64,000 nt of DNA, from contig CP030884.1 in the NCBI GenBank assembly GCA_006969385.1, positions 5,016,249 to 5,080,248 on the forward strand. The letters are read 5' to 3'. Below are positions 9,512-17,644 of this stretch, one piece after another (positions within the stretch are counted from its first letter, which is position 1; the number at the start of each line of letters is the position of its first letter). Both the position numbers and the translations under genes were made by a program. This DNA is from Planctomycetaceae bacterium (GTDB lineage: Bacteria > Planctomycetota > Phycisphaerae > UBA1845 > UTPLA1). Under the pieces are notes generated by a model that was not told where the DNA came from, ran no database searches, and saw only the letters and a program-made list of their open reading frames with translations.

Positions 9512-10534
9512 ATGAATCGCCTTCAACAACGGTACATTCCCTTCGTGATTGCGCTCGTCCATGCTGCCATTATTTTCCAAGCATCTGCTCGCGCGACAAC
9601 GCCCGACGGCTTTCCCAACGTCGCTCGCCCGCGCGTGCTCATCGTCAGCTTTGACGGTCTCCGTCCCGACGCGATTACCGCCGCCACGGCGCCGACGTTG
9701 ACCGACCTGATCGCTGCCGGTTCCTACGACGCGGCGGCGTTGGCGGAGATCCCCGCCGTCACGCTACCCAATCATCTTTGCATGGTGACGGGTTTGACGA
9801 TTCTCAATCACGGCGTGTTGGCCAACTTCGATCTGCCCGGTCGCACCGAGCACACCACGATCTTCGATGCCGCCGAGGCCGCCGGGTTGCGCACCGCTTT
9901 CTTCGCCACCAAAAGCAAGCTGGCCTATCTCTGCAACGAGGGCGAGACCGACGCGTGGGATATCGAAAGCGACGTCGACACGATGGCAGACAGCGCCGCC
10001 GCCGCCATCGGCGATGAACCTTTCGATCTGGTGTTTCTGCACTTCGGCGAACCCGACGGCACCGGCCATGCCCACGGTTGGATGAGCGAACCCTATCTTG
10101 AGAAAGTGACGAGTACCGACACTGCCCTTGCGCGCGTTTTGAGCGCGCTCGATAACAGCGGCGTGCGCGACGAAACGCTCATCATCGTTACGGCCGATCA
10201 TGGGGGCACCGGCTTCACCCATGCGTTTCCGATTTCGACCGACCAGCAGGTGCCCTTCATTCTGTGCGGACCGCAAGTTGCCGGCGGGCGCGAACTCAAT
10301 GCGCGCTTGCGACCGATGGATGTCGCCGCCACGGCGCTGGGCTTTCTCGGTGTCGATGCCGAATTCGCGCGTGACGGTCGATTCGTCAGCGCTGCGTTCG
10401 AAACCAGCGCAGCCGACGAGATCGAACCCGACCCGAATGCGCTGCTCGCATTTCCGTGTGGGCCGTTGCCATTATTCTTTGTGGGCGTGATGGCTGTCGG
10501 GCTTTACCGCGTGAAACGACGACCGCTTTCGTAG
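9512..10534 (+). CDS. Secreted type I phosphodiesterase / nucleotide pyrophosphatase-like enzyme, C-terminal membrane tail
   Basis: 340 residues from the ATG at 9512, chosen because it begins a signal peptide (M-N-R-L-Q-Q-R-Y-I-P-F-V-I-A-L-V). Seen: the alkaline-phosphatase-superfamily metal sites S-F-D-G-L-R-P-D, a Thr nucleophile in A-V-T-L-P-N-H, the H-F-G-E-P-D-G-T-G-H-A-H-G site and T-A-D-H-G-G. The C-terminus is a hydrophobic helix followed by K-R-R, suggesting an envelope-anchored or sorted protein. Family enzymes cleave phosphodiester or pyrophosphate bonds outside the cytoplasm. Substrate unknown. Confidence 0.85.
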   Translation: MNRLQQRYIPFVIALVHAAIIFQASARATTPDGFPNVARPRVLIVSFDGLRPDAITAATAPTLTDLIAAGSYDAAALAEIPAVTLPNHLCMVTGLTILNHGVLANFDLPGRTEHTTIFDAAEAAGLRTAFFATKSKLAYLCNEGETDAWDIESDVDTMADSAAAAIGDEPFDLVFLHFGEPDGTGHAHGWMSEPYLEKVTSTDTALARVLSALDNSGVRDETLIIVTADHGGTGFTHAFPISTDQQVPFILCGPQVAGGRELNARLRPMDVAATALGFLGVDAEFARDGRFVSAAFETSAADEIEPDPNALLAFPCGPLPLFFVGVMAVGLYRVKRRPLS

Positions 10535-10539
10535 TACTT

Positions 10540-10643
10540 CATCCACAATACTTGTGTGGGTTTCAAAACTATGCGCTCTGGCTGCAACCCTCTCCCTGCG
10601 AGGGAGAGGGAGTAGATGTCACCCACATTTTTAATGTGGATGA
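10540..10643. repeat. Interspersed three-hairpin intergenic element, copy 2
   Basis: The same three units as at 8074-8190: CATCCAC...GTGTGGG, then CCCTCTCCCT/AGGGAGAGGG (10588-10610), then CCCACA...TTAATGTGGATGA (10622-10643). It begins 6 bases after the phosphodiesterase stop. A partial, rearranged relative (CCCTCTCC...AGAGGG and a lone CATCCAC) lies near 21653-21712. Confidence 0.65.
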
Positions 10644-10700
10644 GGCAGTAGCTACGCGTAGGGTCCGTATGGCTGGCCAAATGGCAAGCGCTTCATTCGC

Positions 10701-10916
10701 CTAATCATCCATCGTGAAGCCGACCTTAATCGTCACCTGCCATTGCGCCACTTTGCCATCTTCGATCGCGCCGCGCGTTTCGACGACTTCGAACCAGCGC
10801 ATGTTGCGTACGGTTTTCGATGCTCGGGCAAAGGCGTTGTTGACGGCCTCTTCGATAGAATTGCTCGATGTGCCGGTGAGTTCGATGAGTTTGTATAGGT
10901 GGTCGGTGTGAGCCAT
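10701..10916 (-). CDS. Dodecin (flavin-binding protein)
   Basis: 71 residues, the usual dodecin length. Seen: Y-K-L-I-E-L-T-G-T-S, S-I-E-E-A-V-N-N-A and R-W-F-E-V-V-E-T-R-G with the conserved Trp that stacks on flavin, then W-Q-V-T-I-K-V-G-F. A very good AAAGGAGG site sits upstream of the ATG. Known role: dodecameric storage or buffering of flavin (FMN, riboflavin) in the cytosol. It is a single gene; the ribH gene some 11 kb away is not in the same operon. Confidence 0.95.
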   Translation of the reverse strand: MAHTDHLYKLIELTGTSSNSIEEAVNNAFARASKTVRNMRWFEVVETRGAIEDGKVAQWQVTIKVGFTMDD

Positions 10917-10964
10917 TAGGTAAGCCTCCTTTGGGGCAAAGTGTTATTCTTTTAGATACGGGAA

Positions 10965-11540
10965 TCATAGTTCCCCAGCCGCTGAGTTCCACATGCCCAA
11001 TACTTCTCCGATCCGATAGCCGGGATAATTTCTGAAATTCGGGTATTGATTGCGATAGTAACAGTTCCAATAGCTGACGATACGTGCTTTTGTCCGCTCG
11101 ATAAATAGCGGGTTGCTAGATGTGAACTGCCTATATTGATCTCCCGACAGTGATTGAGTATGGCGATCGAGCAGTTGCAGAATTTCAACTACGTATTCAC
11201 CCGCGAGTTGTAAGACAAACGGTACTACCCAATCGTCGTCTGCTATCAGCAAGCTTGAGAGCTGTCGTTGCCGAACAAAACCATCGAAATGGCGGCTGTA
11301 TATACACGCTGCAATCAGCGTTTCAACGGTAGAAAGCGAAGCATCGAATGGCGGGCTCTCAGGGATATAGACGCGATACGGAATGACGATCACTTCATCG
11401 CCGACGTTTACGGCAAATCCGTCAGATGGGGCTCGATGCGCCACTGGCAATGCGGCGACCACCGCATCGACGTGGGCCTTCATAGAAGCCGGGAACGCGC
11501 GGTAGAATGCAGCCATGGATACGCGATCACGTTCGGCCAT
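10965..11540 (-). CDS. Unknown protein
   Basis: About 192 residues starting at the ATG at 11540 (M-A-E-R-D-R-V-S-M); an upstream ATG at 11600 gives 211 residues. Not recognised. Seen: a soluble-looking, well-mixed composition with no signal peptide or membrane helix, an N-terminal helical part (A-F-Y-R-A-F-P-A-S-M-K-A-H-V), a strand-rich centre (D-E-V-I-V-I-P-Y-R-V-Y-I-P) and an aromatic C-terminus (S-Y-W-N-C-Y-Y-R-N-Q-Y). Base composition is lower in GC than neighbouring genes, which could suggest recent acquisition. It lies behind dodecin on the same strand but is not clearly linked. Confidence 0.55.
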   Translation of the reverse strand: MAERDRVSMAAFYRAFPASMKAHVDAVVAALPVAHRAPSDGFAVNVGDEVIVIPYRVYIPESPPFDASLSTVETLIAACIYSRHFDGFVRQRQLSSLLIADDDWVVPFVLQLAGEYVVEILQLLDRHTQSLSGDQYRQFTSSNPLFIERTKARIVSYWNCYYRNQYPNFRNYPGYRIGEVLGMWNSAAGEL

Positions 11541-11790
11541 AACAACCGTTGTAATAAGTGGGTCGCAGGATGTCGACGGAATAGCGCTACATTGAGGCAA
11601 TCACGCCGAAATTGGATTCACCGGTCGGCCAATCCGATCCAGCATCGACCTATTCGATACACAACGAAACTTTTATGATTGCTTTACCCCCTCGGCCCCG
11701 CCACTACATGATTCCCAGAGCGATCGGTTATGATCGATATTCGCTTTCCGGCCCTTTGGCGTTTGCTCTCTTCCCATAGGAGAAGTTACC

Positions 11791-12681
11791 ATGCGCTGGC
11801 GCAATCGAACACGCAGTCGCAACGTTGAAGATCGTCGCCATCAACGCGGGCCGGGGCTCAACCTCGGTCGGCTCCCCATCCCCCGCGGGCGCGGTGGGCT
11901 GCTCACGTTGCTCATCATGATGGGGCTGATTTGGGCGCTGGGTGGCAACCCACTCTCGCTACTCACTGGTGGCGGCGGTGGCGGTAGCGCGGGGCTTGGC
12001 GGTGCCACGGGATTGGAGCGCGCTTCAACCGTCGAAGATGACGAAGCCGCCGCTTTTATCTCCACGGTATTGGCCGATACGGAAAAGGTCTGGGGTGATC
12101 TCTTCCGTGCTAGCGGCAACACGTATCAACCGCCGAAGCTGGTGTTGTTTCGCAATAGCACCAGCTCGGGCTGTGGCTTTGCCAGCAGCGCCACCGGCCC
12201 ATTCTACTGCCCCGCCGACGAGAAGATTTACATCGATCTCAGTTTCTTCGATCAACTCGCACGCGACCTCGACGCACCGGGCGATTTCGCGCAGGCATAT
12301 GTCTTAGCACACGAAGTGGCGCACCATGTGCAACACTTGTTGGGTACCACCGACAAAGTGCATGGGGCGCGTAAGCGCGTATCGGAAACCGAATACAACC
12401 GGCTGTCGGTCAAGCTGGAATTACAGGCCGACTTTCTCGCGGGTGTTTGGGCGCATCATGCCCAAGCGCGCTGGCGCATACTCGAACCCGGCGATATCGA
12501 AGAAGCCATCCGCGCCGCCGGCGCCATCGGCGACGACCGCCTGCAAAAGCAAAGCAAAGGCTATGTGGTGCCCGATTCCTTCACGCATGGCACGTCGGCC
12601 CAGCGCGTGCATTGGTTTCGCAAGGGGTTTGAGACGGGGGATGTGTCGCAGGGGGATACGTTTGGTGCAAGGGATTTGTAA
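11791..12681 (+). CDS. YpfJ/KPN_02809-family neutral zinc metallopeptidase
   Basis: 296 residues with AGGAGAAG upstream. Seen: an arginine-rich N-terminus, one membrane helix around residues 36-52, a Gly-rich linker, then the catalytic H-E-V-A-H-H motif at 174-179 in an L-A-H-E-V-A-H-H-V-Q-H context, a downstream E-L-Q-A-D-F-L-A-G-V-W segment supplying the third ligand, and the conserved C-terminal G-T-S-A-Q-R-V-H-W-F. The family is widespread and membrane-anchored with poorly known substrates. Cysteine pair C-G-F...Y-C-P is conserved from memory. It stands alone. Confidence 0.92.
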   Translation: MRWRNRTRSRNVEDRRHQRGPGLNLGRLPIPRGRGGLLTLLIMMGLIWALGGNPLSLLTGGGGGGSAGLGGATGLERASTVEDDEAAAFISTVLADTEKVWGDLFRASGNTYQPPKLVLFRNSTSSGCGFASSATGPFYCPADEKIYIDLSFFDQLARDLDAPGDFAQAYVLAHEVAHHVQHLLGTTDKVHGARKRVSETEYNRLSVKLELQADFLAGVWAHHAQARWRILEPGDIEEAIRAAGAIGDDRLQKQSKGYVVPDSFTHGTSAQRVHWFRKGFETGDVSQGDTFGARDL

Positions 12682-13206
12682 GACCCGATGGGCTTGTTTA
12701 AGCAGGCGTAGTTTGGTTTCGCAGCCCTAGGATCCGCACAACCGACTATCATGTGCGCAGAGCCGTAGGGTCCGCACCGCGGACCATCAAACGCTCCGAG
12801 ATTAAAGAGGTGTGAACGGCTCATACGTTGCTGGTGACGCACAGATATCCAAAAGACAGCGCGATGACGATCATATACGCTTTACACATTGACGGTTTCC
12901 TTCCGCCCCACTGCACGGGCTGCAAGCTGGCCCGTGGCACCCGGCGGGTTGGCTGGTATCTGGAACGTCATCGTCAAACAAGACTATTACGCACATGCAA
13001 TGATAGACCGCTACTCAATTGCATCTACGTTTCTTGCAGCCGGATGTACGATTCGGACACGAAGGTGGCAGTGTTGTCTTCTATCGGGAGAAAAATGCTG
13101 AGGAAGTTGTACGGCGGGCCTTTGGTTTGGCACCGTTTAATGCTATCGCATGACTCGATTTCCATGATCAAAAACCCGTTCCGAGCTGCAGATATTAATG
13201 GCCGAA
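12682..13206. other. Intergenic region with short palindromes and a possible gene remnant
   Basis: About 525 bases. The first 120 contain short G/C palindromes (for example TCCGCACCGCGGA near 12772). No full gene is supported; a coding-like fragment at 13007-13153 is listed separately. Confidence 0.45.
13007..13153 (+). pseudogene. Possible 3' remnant of an unknown gene
   Basis: A 48-codon frame with no start ends in TGA at 13151-13153. Its translation (Q-P-D-V-R-F-G-H-E-G-G-S-V-V-F-Y-R-E-K, then A-F-G-L-A-P-F-N-A-I-A) reads like the C-terminal end of a real protein, whereas the overlapping longer frame reads like noise. Two stop codons just upstream (13001-13006) cut it off. Function unknown; weak call. 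Confidence 0.3.
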
Positions 13207-13719
13207 CTAATCAATCAGATTGCGTTGTTTAAACCAATCCTCACGAAGTGATTTGTATTCTGGCAATCCTGCGATTAGTTGTTCAAGGTCGAGATTCGCC
13301 TGTGAAAGTTCCCTTTTCTTCTCGATAGGCATATTTTTTGACGACTGCCCGATTACATCATCGATCAATAACCTATTATGCTTGGCTGCGTCTTCAATCG
13401 CCAAGACTCTCGCCTTGATTGAAGCCGAAGCGTCAGGATGTTCAGTCACGCTTCTTTCGACCTCACCTTCAAAAATCGTAAGCAGGGTTGTAATTTTTAG
13501 CCAAACTTGCTGATCCGCAGGAGTGCCGTCCGGAAGTACGATGTTGGAACCACCGTATTGATAGTCCATATACGCAAAGATAATTTTTTTGATTAACGCC
13601 TTGTCCTTCGTGCTTTGAATTGTGAGGTAAGCGACAGTCGCAGCAAAACCAGTTAAGACTAGGACGGCAACAATGAGCCTGAATCTTGATCTTGATTTAA
13701 CCGTCAGATAGTCCGTCAT
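13207..13719 (-). CDS. Unknown membrane-anchored helical protein
   Basis: 170 residues. Seen: a short basic N-terminus, one membrane helix (about 14-34, R-L-I-V-A-V-L-V-L-T-G-F-A-A-T-V-A-Y-L), then a mostly helical, charged extracytoplasmic domain with a conserved-looking Y-M-D-Y-Q-Y-G-G. No catalytic motif is recognisable. It is lower in GC than the adjacent topA gene and is followed by spacer on both sides. Not assigned to a family. Confidence 0.6.
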   Translation of the reverse strand: MTDYLTVKSRSRFRLIVAVLVLTGFAATVAYLTIQSTKDKALIKKIIFAYMDYQYGGSNIVLPDGTPADQQVWLKITTLLTIFEGEVERSVTEHPDASASIKARVLAIEDAAKHNRLLIDDVIGQSSKNMPIEKKRELSQANLDLEQLIAGLPEYKSLREDWFKQRNLID

Positions 13720-13875
13720 GTGCTTATCGATGATGGTTAAATTCCTTTAGCAGTTAGTTTGTGATCGCACTGGCAAGCAAACCCCAAACTTCGTAAAAAA
13801 ATGATCCGCAATGCAGATCCCACGTAAAATTCGAATTATCAACTAGATGCATCGACGCGAGCTGCGCGCCGTTGC

Positions 13876-13894
13876 GTCGGGTCGATGACCCGAC
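13876..13894. repeat. Perfect stem-loop downstream of topA
   Basis: GTCGGGTC-GAT-GACCCGAC gives an 8-base stem with a 3-base loop, about 40 bases past the topA stop. There is no clear T-run on the minus strand, so it may be a 3'-end stabiliser rather than a classical terminator. Confidence 0.5.
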
Positions 13895-13932
13895 CTACCA
13901 ATTTCGACAGCGCGAACTCGACGGCGCAAACC

Positions 13933-16900
13933 CTACGCCCCTGCCCCCGCCAATTCCTTCAACATCCCCGGCGGCGGTTCTTTTGTTGTCTTGCATTCCG
14001 GGTAGCCCGAGCACGCTAGGAAGCGGCCGCGCTGGCCCATGCGTAGCATCATCGGCTTGCCGCATTCGGGGCAGGTTTCGTCCGTCTTGATCGGTTCGGC
14101 GCTGTTCTCCGGGCTTTCGGCTTCGGCTTGCTTCTTGGCTTCACCGCGCAGGTTGGCGGCGGCTTTGCACTTGCGATCGGTGCAGGCAAAGAACGGGCCG
14201 AAGCGGCCGGTGCGCATGCGCATTTCGTTACCGCACTCGAAGCAGGTGAGCACGCCGTCTTTGGGCATCACTTCGACAGTCGGTCGACCGGTGCGCGTCC
14301 AGGCAAAGCCCTTGGGCGGCGGGCCCAGCGCGGCGATCTCTTCTTTGGTGAGGTTCTTGCGACGTCCGGCGGCGGGTTTCTTTTCGCCCGGCTTGGGTTC
14401 GGGCGGCGGATCGGGAATCTTGCCGTCGGCCTCCATCTGCTTGAGTTCTTCCAGCTTGTCGGTCGGCATCGCGTTGCGGCACTTCGGGAAGCCCGAGCAA
14501 CTCAGGAACGGTCCGCGTCGCGCTTTGCGAATGACCATGTCGCGCCCGCACTTATCGCAGCGCGCGCCTGCCGCTTCCGGTTTGGGTTTTTCGACGTACA
14601 CATCGGGCGGCAACTGCTCGGTCGCTTTGCACTTGGGGTAGTTGGTGCAACCGAGAAACGCCTTGCCGCGCGACCATTTCACTTCCATCTCGCTATTGCA
14701 CTCGGCGCAACTCTTCTTGAGCGATGCAGCCTCGACCTTGCGCAGCGGCGTGCCGTCTTCCATGCAGGGCAGCGTGTTGGTGCAATCGGGATAGCCCGAA
14801 CATCCGAGGAAGTGGCCCATCCGACTTTTTCGCACCACCATATCTTTGCCGCAGACTTCGCAGGGTTCGCTGCCCGTGGTCGGTTCGATCGGTACGCCGT
14901 CGTTGTCGACGTTTTTGGCGTTCTTGCATTTCGGATAGGCAGAGCAGGATAAAAAGCGACCGTTCTTCCCGAGGCGATAGACCATCGGCTCGCCGCATTC
15001 TTCGCACGTGTAGGGGCTGGCTTCGGCCTTGACCTTTTCCATTTCGTCGTTGGCTTTGGCCAGGCTTTCCTTGAACGGGTCGTAAAACTCGTGCAGAACG
15101 TCGTGCCAGTCGACGTGGTTGTCCTCCACCTTGTCGAGTTCTTCTTCGACGTGGCTGGTGAAGTTGATATCCATGATCTTGGGGAAGTGCTCGACCAGCT
15201 TTTCGGTGACCACTTCGCCGCGCGCCGTCGGGCGGAACTTGCGATCTTCCTGTTCGACGTAACCGCGATCCTGAATGGTTTGAATAATCGCGGCGTAAGT
15301 ACTCGGCCGACCGATGCCTTCGGCCTCCAGCGTCTTCACCAGCGCGGCTTCGGTATAGCGCGCCGGGGGTGAGGTGTATTTCTGCGCCGGCACGATGCCG
15401 AGCGGATAGACCAGTTGGCCTTCCTTCAGTTCCGGCAGCGTTTGATCGTCGCTGGCCTTGGGCACACCGGCAATGCGATAGAAACCGTCGAAGACGAGTA
15501 CGCGACCCGAGAGTTTGAAAACCGCTTCGCCCGCATCGCTTTGGGCGGCGATGCTGACGGTCGTCGAATCCCACTCGGCCGGCGGCATCTGACAGGAAAC
15601 AAAGCGTTCCCATATCAATGTATACAGCTTGTGCTGCTCGGCAGTGAGATGGCCCTTGAGTTCGTCGGGCGTGCGATGCACGTTGGTCGGACGAATGGCT
15701 TCGTGAGCTTCTTGCGCCGATTTGCTGCTGCCAAATACATTGGGCTTGGCGGGCAGATATTTTTCGCCAAGCGTTTCACCGACCCAAGCGCGGGCCGACG
15801 CGACCGAATCCTTCGACAAATGCCGCGAGTCGGTTCGCATGTACGTAATCAAACCGACGTTGCCTTCGCCGGTCTTGAGATCGATACCTTCGTAAAGCTG
15901 TTGCGCCACCCGCATGGTGCGCGAGGTTTGAAACCGCAACACGTTGGCGGCCGATTGCTGCAGCGTAGCCGTGGTAAACGGCGCGTGCGGCTTGCTCTTG
16001 GTGCGCTTGGTCTCGATGGATTTCACGCGATATTCGGGGGCGGCGTCGGGGTCGGTCTTTCCGACGATCTCAATTTTCTTGAGGCCGAACCTGTCGTAAT
16101 CGTCCCAGTCGGCTTCGGTCACGTCTTCGACATTCAATCCCAACGCTTGCGCGATCGGCTGCACATCTTTGACGGCGCTGGTGAACATCTTGCCTTTGGC
16201 TTTGCTCGTATCGAGCTTGCCTTCGGGCTTAAAGCTGCCGCCTTTAAACTCACTGAGGTTCGCTTCAAAGCTGTCGCGGTCAGACAACCACGCGTAGCGT
16301 TCTTTTTGCGTCGGCGCGCCGCCCTCTTTGCCGCCGCTCACGCGAAACTCGGCCCAGGCGTCGACGTTACTCTTGGCCTTACCCTGATCAACCGAAAACG
16401 CGCCGTCAACCACCCAATATTCCTGCGGCTCAAACACGCGGATTTCGTTTTCGCGGATCACAATCAGCCGCACGGCCACAGATTGCACGCGACCGGCACT
16501 GAGGCCCTTGGAAATCTTCTTCCACAAGAGCGGCGAAAGCTCATACCCCACGATTCGGTCGAGAATGCGGCGTGCTTGCTGAGCGTCTACCTTGGATTGA
16601 TTGATCTGGTGCGGTTTATTGAATGCTTCCGCGATGGCCGTCTTGGTGATTTCGTTGAACACGACACGTTGCGATTTTTCGTCCGGCAGTTCGAGGGCGT
16701 GCTTAAGGTGCCAGGCGATGGCCTCCCCTTCACGGTCAAGGTCCGTCGCGAGGTAGACGGCTTCGGCGTCGTCGGCGAGTTTTTTCAGTTCTTTGATGGT
16801 CTTGATCGAGTCCGACATGATTTCGTAGGTCGGCTCAAAATTGCGGGCGGGGTCGATGCCGTAGGCGTGCGGCGGCAGGTCGCGGATATGGCCCTTACTG

Positions 16901-17043
16901 GCGCGAACGACATAGTCCTTACCAAGATACTTATTGATGGTCTTGGCCTTGGCCGGCGACTCGACGATGACCAGCAGCTTGCCTTTGGCGCTGATGCTCG
17001 ACTTGCCGTTGGACGACGTCTTTTTCTTCTTTTTCTTTGCCAT
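13933..17043 (-). CDS. topA: DNA topoisomerase I with six C-terminal zinc ribbons
   Basis: 1036 residues from the ATG at 17043 (M-A-K-K-K-K-K-K); the frame runs to 17151 without plausible upstream protein. Seen: a lysine-rich tail, the Toprim domain (L-L-V-I-V-E-S-P-A-K-A-K-T-I and D-L-D-R-E-G-E-A-I-A-W-H), the type IA core with catalytic Tyr about residue 401 in G-L-I-T-Y-M-R-T-D-S, then six C-x2-C...C-x4-5-C ribbons. Known function: relaxes negatively supercoiled DNA through a 5'-phosphotyrosine link. E. coli TopA has fewer intact ribbons and is about 865 residues, so the C-terminal region here is long. The fifth ribbon has a shortened second half (C-T-D-R-K-C). Essential housekeeping gene, single transcription unit. 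Confidence 0.97.
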   Translation of the reverse strand: MAKKKKKKTSSNGKSSISAKGKLLVIVESPAKAKTINKYLGKDYVVRASKGHIRDLPPHAYGIDPARNFEPTYEIMSDSIKTIKELKKLADDAEAVYLATDLDREGEAIAWHLKHALELPDEKSQRVVFNEITKTAIAEAFNKPHQINQSKVDAQQARRILDRIVGYELSPLLWKKISKGLSAGRVQSVAVRLIVIRENEIRVFEPQEYWVVDGAFSVDQGKAKSNVDAWAEFRVSGGKEGGAPTQKERYAWLSDRDSFEANLSEFKGGSFKPEGKLDTSKAKGKMFTSAVKDVQPIAQALGLNVEDVTEADWDDYDRFGLKKIEIVGKTDPDAAPEYRVKSIETKRTKSKPHAPFTTATLQQSAANVLRFQTSRTMRVAQQLYEGIDLKTGEGNVGLITYMRTDSRHLSKDSVASARAWVGETLGEKYLPAKPNVFGSSKSAQEAHEAIRPTNVHRTPDELKGHLTAEQHKLYTLIWERFVSCQMPPAEWDSTTVSIAAQSDAGEAVFKLSGRVLVFDGFYRIAGVPKASDDQTLPELKEGQLVYPLGIVPAQKYTSPPARYTEAALVKTLEAEGIGRPSTYAAIIQTIQDRGYVEQEDRKFRPTARGEVVTEKLVEHFPKIMDINFTSHVEEELDKVEDNHVDWHDVLHEFYDPFKESLAKANDEMEKVKAEASPYTCEECGEPMVYRLGKNGRFLSCSAYPKCKNAKNVDNDGVPIEPTTGSEPCEVCGKDMVVRKSRMGHFLGCSGYPDCTNTLPCMEDGTPLRKVEAASLKKSCAECNSEMEVKWSRGKAFLGCTNYPKCKATEQLPPDVYVEKPKPEAAGARCDKCGRDMVIRKARRGPFLSCSGFPKCRNAMPTDKLEELKQMEADGKIPDPPPEPKPGEKKPAAGRRKNLTKEEIAALGPPPKGFAWTRTGRPTVEVMPKDGVLTCFECGNEMRMRTGRFGPFFACTDRKCKAAANLRGEAKKQAEAESPENSAEPIKTDETCPECGKPMMLRMGQRGRFLACSGYPECKTTKEPPPGMLKELAGAGA

Positions 17044-17644
17044 ACGTTCACAACCACTTGTCAAATAGAGCCTTAGGCATTGCTGCCCTCGGACATCGGT
17101 TTCGGGACCGGGTTCGGGCAATATATCGGTCGCTGCCCGGCCGCACTCCAAGTCGCGGACGGCGACCTCGAAGCGCGGGGAACGTTAGCCGCCTGCAAAA
17201 TGGGTGTCAAACAGGCTGAGGCGGATCGTCTGCGGCAAGCCTGTGAAAAGTCCCGCACAATTGAGTTACATAAACCGATATATATCAGCCACTTACAGCC
17301 GAAGGGTAGAATCGCAGAAAATAGGCGAAAAATATTTTCCGCTGGCGCCGTCGCTCGCGGGAAATCCTGACCGTCAAGGTCGCGACGGCTGGTTCGTCGG
17401 CATTTGAAGGTTTCGGCCCTGCTTGCCACTCGAAACGCGCTCGGCACGCGATCGCCACGAAAAACCTTGAAACCCAGCCGCGTCCGCGAAAACCGCGTGC
17501 GTCCGTAACGGTATACAGGGTTAAGCCAACCTCTAGGCTCATGAACGGCGATAACGATAATGCGGCAGCACGCCCTCCCGCGGGATCGAGGTACGACCCG
17601 CGATCGCCGTTGATAACGATTTTTCTTTTCAAGGAGTGATTGGG
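17044..17644. other. Divergent promoter region between topA and the metalloprotease gene
   Basis: 600 bases with no gene supported on either strand. It should contain both divergent promoters. The AAGGAG at 17631-17636 is the ribosome site of the protease gene. No riboswitch or repeat was recognised. Confidence 0.5.

Noticed and set aside
12828..13232. A 134-codon plus-strand frame
   Set aside because: Odd composition, no ribosome site, and a different frame in the same stretch looks more natural.
13933..17043. Frameshift inside topA
   Set aside because: The frame is intact through all six zinc ribbons.
15415..17076. A 553-codon plus-strand frame opposite topA
   Set aside because: It is the mirror of a confident, motif-rich gene and has no domain pattern of its own.
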